Source: Variovorax sp. J22P240
Lineage (GTDB): Bacteria; Pseudomonadota; Gammaproteobacteria; Burkholderiales; Burkholderiaceae_C
NCBI RefSeq assembly: GCF_030316855.1
Contig: NZ_JASZYR010000015.1
Coordinates: 62,001-126,000, forward strand
Length of the DNA: 64,000 nt
Direction of reading: 5' to 3'
Below, piece by piece: positions 1 to 8,607 of this stretch (positions within the stretch are counted from its first letter, which is position 1; every line of letters begins with the position of its first letter). Below the pieces are notes generated by a model, which saw nothing but the letters and a program-made list of their open reading frames with translations, had not been told where the DNA came from and did not search any database. The position numbers and the translations under genes are program-made.

Positions 1-783
1 GTCGACGCGAATCGGCGCTCCGCCCTTGCGCGTGACGATGATCCGGCCGAAGTCCTCGGGCCGTTCCATGCGCGCGTCGATCTGCACCACGCGGTCCTGT
101 TCGAGCGAGCGCACCGAGCCAACCGGCAGCGCCTGGTTTTCGCTGCGCACCGCGTCGACCACTTGGCTCGCGCTCACGCCGAAGGCCTCCATGGCCTGCG
201 GGTTCAGGTAGATGTTGATCTCGCGCTTGGTGCCGCCCACCAGCGTGACGGAGCCGACGCCGCGCACGTTTTCGAGCCGCTTCTTCAGCACCTGGTCGGC
301 CCAGTTGGTGAGTTCGACGGCACTCGGCTGCCTGTCCTTGTCGCCCTCCGGCAGCACGGCAACCGACCAGACCGCACGCGAAGCCGGGTCGAAGCGCAGC
401 ACGCGCGGCTCCTTCACTTCGTCGCGAAACAGCGGCCGCACGGCAGCGACCTTCTCGCGCACGTCGTCGGCGGCCTTGCGGCCGTCCACGTAGAGCTGGA
501 ATTCGATGATGACGACCGACTGGCCCTCGTAGCTGCGCGAGGTGAGGGCGTTGATGCCGGCGATCGAGTTGACGCCTTCCTCGATCTTCTTGGTCACCTC
601 GCTCTCGACGATCTCGGGCGAGGCGCCGGGGTATTCGGTGATGACCACCACGACCGGGAAGTCGATGTTCGGAAACTGGTCGACCTGCAGCCGCTGGTAC
701 GAGAACATGCCGAGCACGACCAGCGCGAGCATCAGCATCGTCGCGAAGACGGGATTCTTGAGACTGACGCGGGTGAACCACAT
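1..783 (-). CDS. RND efflux pump inner-membrane transporter, N-terminal part (cut by window edge)
   Basis: This is the first 261 residues of a proton-driven RND (AcrB/MexB/MdtB-like) drug exporter; the rest lies beyond the left edge. The protein starts MWFTRVSLKNPVFATML, the usual RND start, with the first membrane helix at about residues 12-29. The porter-domain text FPNIDFPVV, then YPGASPEIVE, follows as in the HAE1 class. The ATG lies 13 bases after the stop of the membrane-fusion gene, so the two are co-transcribed behind a TetR regulator. No outer-membrane partner is visible. The family is certain; the substrate is unknown. Confidence 0.95.
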   Translation of the reverse strand, partial: MWFTRVSLKNPVFATMLMLALVVLGMFSYQRLQVDQFPNIDFPVVVVITEYPGASPEIVESEVTKKIEEGVNSIAGINALTSRSYEGQSVVIIEFQLYVDGRKAADDVREKVAAVRPLFRDEVKEPRVLRFDPASRAVWSVAVLPEGDKDRQPSAVELTNWADQVLKKRLENVRGVGSVTLVGGTKREINIYLNPQAMEAFGVSASQVVDAVRSENQALPVGSVRSLEQDRVVQIDARMERPEDFGRIIVTRKGGAPIRVD

Positions 784-796
784 GGCGATGCGTCGC

Positions 797-1969
797 TCAG
801 GGCGCGGTGCGAGCGGCAGGAGCTGCGACCGGCGCCAGGCGCACGACCGTGCCGTCGCGCAGCGGACCGACGGTGCCGGTCACGGCGACCGCGCCCTCAT
901 CGAGGCCGCGGACCGCGATCATCGTCTGGCCGTCGACCTGGCCGCGCAGGCCGGTCTCGACCTGGCGGTGGGCGATGCGTCCCTCGATCACCAACTGGAC
1001 GTAGGGCACGGGCTTGTCGGTGCGCACTGCCGACAAGGGCAGGGCGAGCGTCTCGGTACGGCCCACGTCGATGCTGCCCTGCGCGAACAGGCCTTGGCGG
1101 AAGCCCGTGCTGCGGTCCAGCTTCAGATAGACCAGCACGCTGCGGCTGCCCGCCTGGGCGCTCGGATTGACGCGAACCACGGTGGCGCCGACGCTGCGTT
1201 CGCCGCTCTTCGGGTCGACCGCGTTGCTGCCTTCGATCTGCAAGGTCGCCCGCTGGCCCACGCGCACCGCCACCGAGTCGGCGGCGGCAACGGTGGCCTC
1301 GACCTCGATGCGGCTCAGATCCACGACTTCGATCACCTTGGTATCGATGCCGACGCGCTCGCCCGATTGCGCGAACCGCTGCGACACCTGCCCGGTGATG
1401 GGGCTCCTGAGCACCGTGTCGTCGAGCGACTTGCGCGCCATCTCGACCGCGGCCAGTGCGGCGCGGTGGGTCGACAGGGCCGAGTTGAGATTCGACTGCG
1501 AGGTCTCCAGCGCGGTCCTGGAGATGAAGCCCTGGTCGACCAGCGCTTTGTTGTTGTCGAAGGTGCGTTGGGCCACCTCGGCCTGCGCGCGGGCGGAATC
1601 GGCCTGCTCCTGCGCCTGGCGCACGCGCGACTGGTATTCGATTGGATCGATGCGCGCGATGACCTGTCCGGCGGTGACGTTGTCGCCCTCGCGCACCGTG
1701 AGGCCGATCAGTTCGCCCGCGACACGGGCCTTGACCTGCGCCGAGTCCACCGCCTTGAGCGTGCCGGACACCGACAGCGTCTCGGCCAACTCGCGCCGCT
1801 TGACTCGCACCACGTCGGCGGATGAAAGCTCCACCACTGTCTCCGCGACCGTGCCGCCGGCCGCGACGGCGGCCTGATGCGCCTTGCGCGCACCCACGGC
1901 GCGGAGCACCCCGCCGATGACGAGGATCAGGACCAGGGCCGCGATGACCCACTTCAATGTTCTTTTCAT
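797..1969 (-). CDS. RND efflux periplasmic adaptor (membrane fusion) subunit
   Basis: HlyD/AcrA-type adaptor of 390 residues that links the RND pump to an outer-membrane channel. It has an N-terminal membrane anchor at about residues 7-27. A biotinyl-lipoyl-like half-motif follows (VKARVAGELIGLTVREGDNV), then a coiled-coil hairpin at about 105-170 with many Gln/Ala/Glu, the second lipoyl half (LRSPITGQVSQRF) and the beta-barrel region. The start codon overlaps the TetR stop by four bases (ATGA), which points to coupled translation. The gene sits between the regulator and the pump. The role is certain; the exported compound cannot be told from sequence. Confidence 0.96.
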   Translation of the reverse strand: MKRTLKWVIAALVLILVIGGVLRAVGARKAHQAAVAAGGTVAETVVELSSADVVRVKRRELAETLSVSGTLKAVDSAQVKARVAGELIGLTVREGDNVTAGQVIARIDPIEYQSRVRQAQEQADSARAQAEVAQRTFDNNKALVDQGFISRTALETSQSNLNSALSTHRAALAAVEMARKSLDDTVLRSPITGQVSQRFAQSGERVGIDTKVIEVVDLSRIEVEATVAAADSVAVRVGQRATLQIEGSNAVDPKSGERSVGATVVRVNPSAQAGSRSVLVYLKLDRSTGFRQGLFAQGSIDVGRTETLALPLSAVRTDKPVPYVQLVIEGRIAHRQVETGLRGQVDGQTMIAVRGLDEGAVAVTGTVGPLRDGTVVRLAPVAAPAARTAP

Positions 1970-2643
1970 TCAGACGCTCTCGGCGGCACGCAGAGTCCGT
2001 GAAGCACGGTCTCCGTCTGGATCGCCAGGTATTTCTCGGGGTCGATTTCCGTTTCGCCATCGACGCAGATGGCTGCCGCATGCTTGATGAGCATTAGGAA
2101 GATCATCGGCGCGATGACGGTGTAGATCGCGTGGTCGACGTCGATCGGCGCGAACTCGCCGCGATCGACACCGCGTTGCAGGATGCGCCGCAGCAGTTCA
2201 TGCCCCGGCCGCACCACCTCGCGCCGATAGAACTCGGCCAGCTCGGGGAAGTTCCGCCCCTCGCTCATCATCAGCTTGGTCAAGCCGGATGCCTTGGTGG
2301 AACCGACTCTCTCCCACCACACGCGCATGCAATAGCGCAGCATGTCGGAGGTGCTGCCTTCGTACTCGTCGAATTCCTTGTTCCACTCGGTGAAGCGACC
2401 GGCGAGGTTCTCGTTGACCACGGCCTTGAACAGTTCTTCCTTGCTCGGGAAATAGAGGAAGAGGGTGCCCTTGGAGACACCGGCCCGGGCGGCCACTTCT
2501 TCGGAGCGGGTCGCGGCGAAGCCCTTTTCGACGAAGAGATCCAGCGCCGCTTCCAGCAACTCGCCCGGACGGGCTTCCTTGCGACGCTCCCGCTTGGTTC
2601 GCACGGAGCAAAGCTTGTCGCTGAGGAATCGGGGGGCGGGCAT
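1966..2643 (-). CDS. TetR/AcrR-family repressor of the RND efflux operon
   Basis: One-component regulator of 225 residues. Its N-terminal helix-turn-helix (residues about 30-75) reads TRSEEVAARAGVSKGTLFLYF, the classic TetR signature, and the C-terminal ligand domain is divergent. I chose the ATG at 2643; an upstream in-frame extension would run through the putative operator. It is the first gene of the leftward operon and overlaps the adaptor gene by four bases, so it probably represses its own operon and responds to a pump substrate. It diverges from msrA. Confidence 0.93.
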   Translation of the reverse strand: MPAPRFLSDKLCSVRTKRERRKEARPGELLEAALDLFVEKGFAATRSEEVAARAGVSKGTLFLYFPSKEELFKAVVNENLAGRFTEWNKEFDEYEGSTSDMLRYCMRVWWERVGSTKASGLTKLMMSEGRNFPELAEFYRREVVRPGHELLRRILQRGVDRGEFAPIDVDHAIYTVIAPMIFLMLIKHAAAICVDGETEIDPEKYLAIQTETVLHGLCVPPRASE

Positions 2644-2648
2644 GGCGG

Positions 2649-2670
2649 TTAATGACTGGCGGGTTAGTAA
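2649..2670. promoter_or_regulatory. candidate TetR operator
   Basis: The imperfect inverted repeat TTAATGAC-6 nt-GTTAGTAA has six of eight matching positions per arm. It lies 6 bases upstream of the tetR start in the 98-bp gap that divides tetR from msrA. Size and place fit an autoregulatory TetR operator. Binding is inferred only. Confidence 0.5.
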
Positions 2671-2741
2671 TGTAGTGAGCGGCCGGGATCGCGTCAAGCC
2701 GCGACAATGCAAGGTTCGCCCATTTCAATGACGGAGTTCAC

Positions 2742-3293
2742 ATGTCGACGCCATCACCGCAAACCGAAACCATCGTGCTGGGCGGCGGCTGCTTCTGGTG
2801 CACCGAGGCGGTGTTCGACCGGGTGCAGGGTGTGGTGGATGTCGAATCCGGCTACAGCAACGGACAGGTGATGAATCCGAGCTACGAGCAGGTCTGCACC
2901 GGGCGCACGGGGCATGCGGAAGTCGTCAAGGTGGAATTCGACCCGACACAGATCACGCTGCGCGAGATCCTGGAGATCTTCTTCGTCGTGCACGACCCGA
3001 CCACGCTCAACCGCCAGGGCAACGACGTCGGCACGCAGTACCGCAGCGGCATCTACTACGGCAACGACGAGCAGAAGCGCGTGGTGGAAGAGGTCATCCG
3101 CGAGATCGGCGACAGCAAGACCTACCGGTCGCCGATCGTCACGGAGGTCAAGCCGCTCGACAACTACTCGACGGCAGAGGCCTACCACCAGGACTACTTC
3201 CTGAACAACCCCAACCAGGGCTATTGCGCCTTCGTGGTCGGGCCCAAGGTCGAGAAGTTCCAGAAGACTTTTGCGGCACGCGTCAAATCCTGA
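2742..3293 (+). CDS. msrA: peptide-methionine (S)-S-oxide reductase MsrA
   Basis: Repairs oxidised methionine by reducing methionine-(S)-sulfoxide, with thioredoxin as the usual reductant. The 183-residue protein has the MsrA active-site motif GCFWC at residues 16-20, with Cys17 as nucleophile, followed by the family blocks SGYSNG, TGHAEVVKVEFDP and DVGTQYRSGIYY. There is no MsrB fusion. The ATG has a good ribosome site (GGAG) seven bases upstream. It stands as its own unit, divergent from the tetR efflux operon and 30 bases ahead of the DUF2946-like gene. The protein is cytosolic, with no signal peptide. Confidence 0.97.
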   Translation: MSTPSPQTETIVLGGGCFWCTEAVFDRVQGVVDVESGYSNGQVMNPSYEQVCTGRTGHAEVVKVEFDPTQITLREILEIFFVVHDPTTLNRQGNDVGTQYRSGIYYGNDEQKRVVEEVIREIGDSKTYRSPIVTEVKPLDNYSTAEAYHQDYFLNNPNQGYCAFVVGPKVEKFQKTFAARVKS

Positions 3294-3323
3294 GGGGCCC
3301 GAGGCCCGGTATCCTTCCCGCCC

Positions 3324-3716
3324 ATGCGTTTCGCCACAAGCCGTCACAGAACCCGCGCCATCGTGTGCGTGCTGGCGTTCGCCTTGTGGCTCGCGACGAC
3401 ACTCGGCTTCATGCACCGCACGGTGCATGGCCCCCTGACCCCGAGCGCACCAGCTGCGTCCGCGCACGCCGGCGATTCGGTGAAGCCCGCGGGCGCGAGC
3501 CATTCGCAAAGCGGTCTCCTTGAGTTGTTCGGTGCTCACACCGACGCCGATTGCCGCCTGTACGACCAGCTTTCCCACGGCTCGGCCGTACTCTGCGTGC
3601 CGCCGGTCATCCTGCCGGTCATGCTGCCGGCGGCTACCTTCGCCTGGCTCGAGGGCGAGGCACTCGCCCGATGGGTCGCGCTCTTCGACGCGCGCGGCCC
3701 GCCTTCCACTCGCTGA
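3324..3716 (+). CDS. DUF2946-like small exported protein upstream of a TonB receptor
   Basis: A 130-residue protein with an N-terminal hydrophobic segment (about residues 11-30, ALWLATTLGFMHRTVHG), two histidines just after it, a central C-x-L-YDQLSHG stretch and a C-terminal hydrophobic patch ending in FDARGPP. This pattern resembles DUF2946-type proteins, often found beside metal-linked TonB receptors in Burkholderiales. Its biochemical role is not known. It is followed after 78 bases by the ZnuD-like receptor, so a shared task in metal handling is likely but inferred. Confidence 0.75.
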   Translation: MRFATSRHRTRAIVCVLAFALWLATTLGFMHRTVHGPLTPSAPAASAHAGDSVKPAGASHSQSGLLELFGAHTDADCRLYDQLSHGSAVLCVPPVILPVMLPAATFAWLEGEALARWVALFDARGPPSTR

Positions 3717-3794
3717 ATCCCCTTTGCCTGCCGGCTGCTGCATCCGCCTTGCGGATGGCGGCCGGTCGTCCATCGATTCAACGAGTGTTCCCAG

Positions 3795-5897
3795 ATGCCA
3801 TTCTTTTTCCGTCGCAGCGCCGTGGGCGTTGCCGTGCTTTCCCTTGTCTCCTGCGCCGCCTGGGCTCAATCCGACGCGGATGCTTCCGCTGCGACGCTGC
3901 GTGAGGTCACCGTCACCGGCAATCCGCTCGGCGCCACAGACACGATTTCGCCGACCACTTCGCTGTCCAGGGACGCGTTGCTCCTCAAGTCCCAGTCCAC
4001 CCTCGGCGAAACGCTGAACGGCGTGCCGGGCGTGAGCAGCACCTACTTCGGTCCGAATGCCAGCCGGCCCACCATCCGCGGCCAGGACGGCGACCGCATT
4101 CGCATCCTGCAGAACGGCGGCTCCGCACCCGACGCTTCGGCGCTGAGCTACGACCATGCGGTGCCTGTGGACGTGCTCGTCACCGATCGTCTCGAAGTGC
4201 TGCGGGGGCCGTCGGCGCTCCAGTACGGCGGCAGCGCGGTCGGCGGCGTGGTCAACGTGATCGACAACCGCATTCCGACTGAGCCGATCGAAGGCTTCGG
4301 CGGCCGGGCCGACGTGGGCTTCGCGACCGGCAATCGCGAAAAGGCTGGCGGCGTGGTGCTCGAAGGCGGCAACAACCGCTATGCCCTGCACGTGGACGCA
4401 TTCAGCCGCAACTCGGACGACGTCAGGGTGCCGCTCGCCATCCCCTGTGCCAATCCGCAGCGGCCCGGCATCGCCTACAAGCTGTGCAATTCGGCCAACC
4501 AGGCGGACGGGGGCGCGCTCGGCGGCACGATGTTCTTCGACAAGGGCTGGCTCGGTGCCTCGGTGAGCACCTACCGCAGCGACTACGGCACCGTGGCCGA
4601 AGACGACGTCACCATCCGCATGAACTCCGACCGCTATGCGCTGGAGGGCGAATGGCAGCCGGGTGGTTTCTTCACCAATGTCCACGCCAAGCTGAGCCGC
4701 ACCGAATACCGCCACACCGAGTACGAAGGGCCGCTGCCCGGAACGGTGTTCACCAACGACAGCAACGCCTTCCGCCTCGAAGCGCGTCACCAGCGCATCG
4801 GCAATCTCGATGGCCTCATCGGCTTCACGAGCGACAACGGCCGCTTCTCGGCATCGGGAGAGGAGGCGTTCGCGCCGAACAGCCGGACGCGGTCGAACGC
4901 GCTGTTCCTGAACGAAGACCTGGGCACCTCATGGGGCCGCCTGAACTTCGGCGCGCGGACCGAGCAGGTCAAGGTTCAGTCGTTCGGCGATCCCGAGAAC
5001 CCGGAGCTCACACGATTCTTCGTCGGCGAGCGCAACTTCACGCCGAGCAGTGCGGCCTTCGGCGCGCTGGTCGACCTGACGCCGCAATGGCAGCTCACTT
5101 CGAACCTGGCCTACACCGAGCGGGCGCCCAAGGACTACGAACTGTTCGCCAACGGCCCGCACGTCGCGACGGCCGCGTGGGAACTCGGCGATCCGGACCT
5201 GAAGAAGGAAAAATCGACCGGCTTCGAACTGGGCGCCCAATGGAAGGACGGACCCAATACCGCCCGGGTCAATGCTTACGTGACGCGCTTCAGCAACTAC
5301 ATCGGCCTCACGGCAACGGGCCGCGAGCGCAGTGCGGATGGCGAAGTCAATCCGCCTCCCGTCGACACACCCGAAGGATTGCTGTTCCCCGAGACCTTCG
5401 CCGAATACGTGTATCGGGGCGTGCCCGCACGCTTCACCGGCATCGAGGCCAACGGCAACCTGCGGCTGCTCGGCACCGGCGGCTTCTCGCGCCTGGACGA
5501 CGCGGCCACGCTGGACCTCGAGTGGCGAGGCGACCTGGTGCGGGCCACCAACACTAACACCAACCTGCCGCTGCCGCGCATCGCGCCAGCACGAGTGGGT
5601 GCCACCCTGGCCTACGGCGACGGCCCTTGGACGGCGCGCGTGGGCTTCGACCACTACGCGGCGCAGGACCGGGTGCCGCCCTTCGGCGATATCCCGACCG
5701 ATGCCTACACGATGTGGAACGCAGCGCTCACCTACAAGATGCGCGTGCAGCGTGCCAACCTCACCTGGTATGCGCGCATCGACAACATCACCGACCAGCT
5801 CGCCTACAGCGCGACTTCGATCCTGACAACGACCGTGTACCCCAACGCGCCGTTGCCGGGGCGGTCGCTGAAATTGGGGTTGCGGGCGACCTTTTAG
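3795..5897 (+). CDS. TonB-dependent outer-membrane receptor, ZnuD-like
   Basis: A 700-residue outer-membrane receptor that uses TonB energy to import a ligand. It has a signal peptide (cleavage near AWA-QS, residue 25), a plug domain whose GVSSTYFGPNASRPTIRG and DGDRIRILQNG blocks match ZnuD-type zinc receptors, then the LEVLRGPSALQYGG plug motif and a beta barrel ending in a terminal Phe (LGLRATF). It lacks the long histidine-rich loops of classical ZnuD, so the ligand (zinc, another metal or a metallophore) is open. No clear Zur or Fur box was seen just upstream. Confidence 0.9.
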   Translation: MPFFFRRSAVGVAVLSLVSCAAWAQSDADASAATLREVTVTGNPLGATDTISPTTSLSRDALLLKSQSTLGETLNGVPGVSSTYFGPNASRPTIRGQDGDRIRILQNGGSAPDASALSYDHAVPVDVLVTDRLEVLRGPSALQYGGSAVGGVVNVIDNRIPTEPIEGFGGRADVGFATGNREKAGGVVLEGGNNRYALHVDAFSRNSDDVRVPLAIPCANPQRPGIAYKLCNSANQADGGALGGTMFFDKGWLGASVSTYRSDYGTVAEDDVTIRMNSDRYALEGEWQPGGFFTNVHAKLSRTEYRHTEYEGPLPGTVFTNDSNAFRLEARHQRIGNLDGLIGFTSDNGRFSASGEEAFAPNSRTRSNALFLNEDLGTSWGRLNFGARTEQVKVQSFGDPENPELTRFFVGERNFTPSSAAFGALVDLTPQWQLTSNLAYTERAPKDYELFANGPHVATAAWELGDPDLKKEKSTGFELGAQWKDGPNTARVNAYVTRFSNYIGLTATGRERSADGEVNPPPVDTPEGLLFPETFAEYVYRGVPARFTGIEANGNLRLLGTGGFSRLDDAATLDLEWRGDLVRATNTNTNLPLPRIAPARVGATLAYGDGPWTARVGFDHYAAQDRVPPFGDIPTDAYTMWNAALTYKMRVQRANLTWYARIDNITDQLAYSATSILTTTVYPNAPLPGRSLKLGLRATF

Positions 5898-5910
5898 CCG
5901 CAAACGTTAA

Positions 5911-5942
5911 GTATTCCGTCTCCAGAGGGAAAGTACTCTTTT
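5911..5942 (+). terminator. possible terminator after the TonB receptor
   Basis: An interrupted stem (GTATTCC..CTC pairing with GAG..GGAA..TAC) is followed by TCTTTT, 14 bases after the receptor stop codon. The stem has bulges, so this is a weak call. Confidence 0.35.
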
Positions 5943-6022
5943 CGCAGGGGATCCAGGGGCGCGACGATGAAGGCAACTTGAATCCGGCGAAACGCAAGGC
6001 GTGGAACTGATGGAGATGGCTC

Positions 6023-6331
6023 ATGCGCACTGAGCAGCATATTGATTCGGTGGAGAGCCGGCTCGCGAGGATCCGCGGGATCGTGCAAGGCGTCGGCTTC
6101 CGGGAAGCCTGTATTGGTCAGGCGCGTGCACTGGGGGTCACGGGCTGGGTTCGCAACCGCACGGACGGCTCGGTCGAATTGATGGTGCAGGGCTCGCCCG
6201 AGCAACTTGCGCAGATGTGCGCCTGGCTGCGCAACGGCGTGCCATCGGCGGTGGTCGACACCCTCGAAGTGAACGCGCTGCGGTCCCCGGTCGATCGCCT
6301 CGACCAGTTCGAACGCCTGCCCACGGTGTAG
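6023..6331 (+). CDS. acyP: acylphosphatase
   Basis: Small cytosolic enzyme that hydrolyses acyl phosphates. The 102-residue protein has the signature GIVQGVGFR, with the Arg that binds phosphate, and WVRNRTDGSVE, with the catalytic Asn. These are the two key motifs of the family. It is slightly longer than the usual 90-95 residues because of an N-terminal extension of about 14 residues. It stands alone between the TonB receptor and the AEC transporter, on the same strand as both. There is no HypF-type fusion. Confidence 0.93.
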   Translation: MRTEQHIDSVESRLARIRGIVQGVGFREACIGQARALGVTGWVRNRTDGSVELMVQGSPEQLAQMCAWLRNGVPSAVVDTLEVNALRSPVDRLDQFERLPTV

Positions 6332-6378
6332 CCAGGGCGCGGCGCGGTCGAGGTGCACGCCCATGTATCCTCGCCGCG

Positions 6379-7329
6379 GTGAATGCGTCCGTCCTTTCCT
6401 CGCTCCTGCCCGTTGTTCTTCTCATCGCCGCGGGCTACCTTGCGGGGCGTCGCGGGTGGGTCGGCGGCAAGGCGGTGAGGGACCTGTCGAACCTGATCTT
6501 CCTGCTGCTCGCGCCTGCGCTCCTGTTCCGGGCGATGAGCACGGTGCGCGTCGAGCAACTGAGCCTGCGGCCTGTCGCCGCCTACTTCATCGCGGCGGGC
6601 ATCATCTTCGCGGGCACGCTGGTTTGGCGGGGCTTCAACCGGACGGCGGCTGTGCTCGCGCTGGCCAACACTTACAGCAACACCGTGATGATCGGCATCG
6701 CGCTGATCGGCCTGGCCTACGGGCCCGAAGGCATGGTCGTGCTGCTCACGCTGATCTCGCTGCATTCGCTGGTGCTGCTGACCAGTGCGACGGTGGTCCT
6801 CGAATTGGCCGTGGCGCACGAGCACGCGTCGACGAGCGGGGAGGAGCGCCGCTCGATGATTCGCACCGTGGGCCGGGCGCTCTACAACGCGATCATTCAC
6901 CCGGTGCCGCTGCCGATCATCGCGGGCCTTCTGTTTGCACAGACGGGCATCCAGATGCCCGAGGCCATCGACAAGCCGATCGCGCTGCTCGGCGGCGCCT
7001 TCAGCCCGGTGGCGCTGGTCATGGTCGGCATCACGCTCGCGTTGACGCGGGTCGGCGGGCACTGGCAAGGCGCACTGGTGCAGGCGCTGATCAAGAACCT
7101 CGTGCATCCGCTGCTGACGGTCGGTATCGGCCTGGCGCTGGGTCTGCGTGGCTTGCCGCTCACGGTCATGGTCGTGGCTGCCGCACTGCCCATGGGCGCG
7201 AATGTGTTCCTGTTCTCGCAGCGCTACCGCACGGCGGAAGAACTCGTGACTGCAAGCGTGGTGGTGTCCACCGGGATGGCACTCGTCACGCTGTCGGGCG
7301 TGATGGCGCTCGCGAATCGATTCCTGTAG
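6379..7329 (+). CDS. AEC family transporter (auxin efflux carrier-like)
   Basis: Inner-membrane carrier of 316 residues with about ten helices; AEC relatives move organic acids such as malate or malonate. The N-terminal half reads LLPVVLLIAAGYLAGRRGW and LANTYSNTVMIGIALIGLAYG, and the C-terminal half carries VMVVAAALPMGANVFLFSQRY, all typical of the family. No ATG fits the N-terminus; the GTG at 6379 gives the normal start just before the first helix. The gene ends 10 bases from the end of convergent pdxH. The substrate is unknown. Confidence 0.88.
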   Translation: MNASVLSSLLPVVLLIAAGYLAGRRGWVGGKAVRDLSNLIFLLLAPALLFRAMSTVRVEQLSLRPVAAYFIAAGIIFAGTLVWRGFNRTAAVLALANTYSNTVMIGIALIGLAYGPEGMVVLLTLISLHSLVLLTSATVVLELAVAHEHASTSGEERRSMIRTVGRALYNAIIHPVPLPIIAGLLFAQTGIQMPEAIDKPIALLGGAFSPVALVMVGITLALTRVGGHWQGALVQALIKNLVHPLLTVGIGLALGLRGLPLTVMVVAAALPMGANVFLFSQRYRTAEELVTASVVVSTGMALVTLSGVMALANRFL

Positions 7330-7339
7330 ATCCCTGCAG

Positions 7340-7990
7340 TCAAGGCGCGAGGCGCTCGCGAACCCATGCGCCATCTTCCTGGCGATAGCGAAGGCGGTCG
7401 TGCAACCGGCTCTTGCGCCCCTGCCAGAACTCCCAACGGTCGGGCATCAGGCGGAAGCCGCCCCAATGCGGTGGACGCGGCGGTGAGAGCAGATGTCTTG
7501 CCGCCTGCACAGCGGCGTTCTTCACCAGCACGTCGCGACCGCTGATCACTTCGCTCTGCGGACTGGCCCAGGCGCCGATGCGCGAGTCGAGCGGGCGGCT
7601 CGCGAAGTAGGCATCGCTCTCGGCATCGCTGACTCTTTCGACGCGGCCTTCGATGCGCACCACGCGCTCCAGCTCGACCCAGTGGAACTGGAGCGCGGCC
7701 CAGGGATTGCCTGCCAGATCCTGGCCCTTGCGGCTCTGGTAGTTGGTGTACCAGACGATGCCGCGCGCGTCGTAGCCCTTGATCAGCACGATGCGGGTGG
7801 AGGGACGCAGGTCGCCGCCGACGGTGGCCAACGTCATTGCGTTGGGTTCGGGCAGTTGCGCGTCGATCGCCTCGGCGAGCCAGCGCTCGAATTGCTGCAC
7901 CGGGTCGCCCGCGCTGCTGGTTTCGTCAAGCTCGGCGCGCTCGTAGCTCTTGCGGAGGGCGGCCAGCGACTCGTTGGGGGAACTCATCAT
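7340..7990 (-). CDS. pdxH: pyridoxamine 5'-phosphate oxidase
   Basis: FMN enzyme that oxidises pyridoxine or pyridoxamine 5'-phosphate to pyridoxal phosphate. The 216-residue protein shows the family blocks PNAMTLATVGGDLRPSTRIVLIKG, VWYTNYQSRKG, NPWAALQFHWVELERVVRIEG and the C-terminal PDRWEFWQGRKSRLHDR. Two consecutive ATG codons (7990, 7987) precede SSPNESLAALR; either may be used. It diverges from the mocA-like gene with 41 bases between starts. PLP is needed by several enzymes in this window, but no operon link exists. Confidence 0.97.
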   Translation of the reverse strand: MMSSPNESLAALRKSYERAELDETSSAGDPVQQFERWLAEAIDAQLPEPNAMTLATVGGDLRPSTRIVLIKGYDARGIVWYTNYQSRKGQDLAGNPWAALQFHWVELERVVRIEGRVERVSDAESDAYFASRPLDSRIGAWASPQSEVISGRDVLVKNAAVQAARHLLSPPRPPHWGGFRLMPDRWEFWQGRKSRLHDRLRYRQEDGAWVRERLAP

Positions 7991-8031
7991 GGCGCCATTG
8001 TTGCGCATGCGAAGCAGGGATACTGCGCGCC

Positions 8032-8607
8032 ATGAGCACTGCGTCCATGTCTTCATCGCCCATCGTCATCGTGCTCGCCTCGGGTCGCGGCGAGCGTTTC
8101 ACGGCCGCGGGGGGCGTGGGCTACAAGCTGCATGCGCCGCTGGCGGGCTCCACGGTGCTGGCGCACACGCTCGCCGCCGTTCGCGCAAGCGGGCTGCCAT
8201 GGCATCTGGAGGATGTGGGCCATCCGGGGATGGGTGACTCCATCGCCGCCGCCGTGCGCGCCACGGCCGACGCGGCGGCGTGGCTGATTCTTCCGGCGGA
8301 CCTGCCCCTGGTGCTGCCGGCCACCTTGCAAGCCGTTGCGCGGGCGCTGTCGGGTCCGGCTCGCGCGGCCCAGCCGCACTACCGCGGCGGACGCGGCCAT
8401 CCCGTCGGCTTTGCGGCGATCTGCGGGCCGCAGCTGGCAGCGCTGTCCGGCAATCTGGGCGCGGCGCCCATCCTTCGGGCGCTGAGGGATGCGCAGCAAG
8501 TGGCCGAGGTCGAAGTCGACGACGTCGGCATCGTGACCGACATCGACACCCCCGAAGAGCTCGCGCGCGCCGAAGCGCTTCTGCTGGATCGCCTCAGCCG
8601 CGCGTGA
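8032..8607 (+). CDS. MocA/MobA-like nucleotidyltransferase
   Basis: A 191-residue NTP-transferase-fold protein. The N-terminal IVIVLASGRGERFTAAGG is the nucleotide-binding loop (LAxGxGxRF) and LILPADLPLVLP carries the metal-binding DLP motif; RGGRGHPVGF is typical of MocA, which adds CMP or GMP to molybdopterin for xanthine-dehydrogenase-type enzymes. No molybdenum hydroxylase gene is visible nearby, so the acceptor is inferred. A second in-frame ATG lies at 8047. The 3' end overlaps the convergent sodC by 14 bases. Confidence 0.82.
   Translation: MSTASMSSSPIVIVLASGRGERFTAAGGVGYKLHAPLAGSTVLAHTLAAVRASGLPWHLEDVGHPGMGDSIAAAVRATADAAAWLILPADLPLVLPATLQAVARALSGPARAAQPHYRGGRGHPVGFAAICGPQLAALSGNLGAAPILRALRDAQQVAEVEVDDVGIVTDIDTPEELARAEALLLDRLSRA

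Noticed and set aside
2754..4790. A 678-codon open frame on the minus strand opposite msrA and the TonB receptor
   Set aside because: It spans three clear plus-strand genes and their gaps, shows no motif, and follows the same codon-bias artefact.
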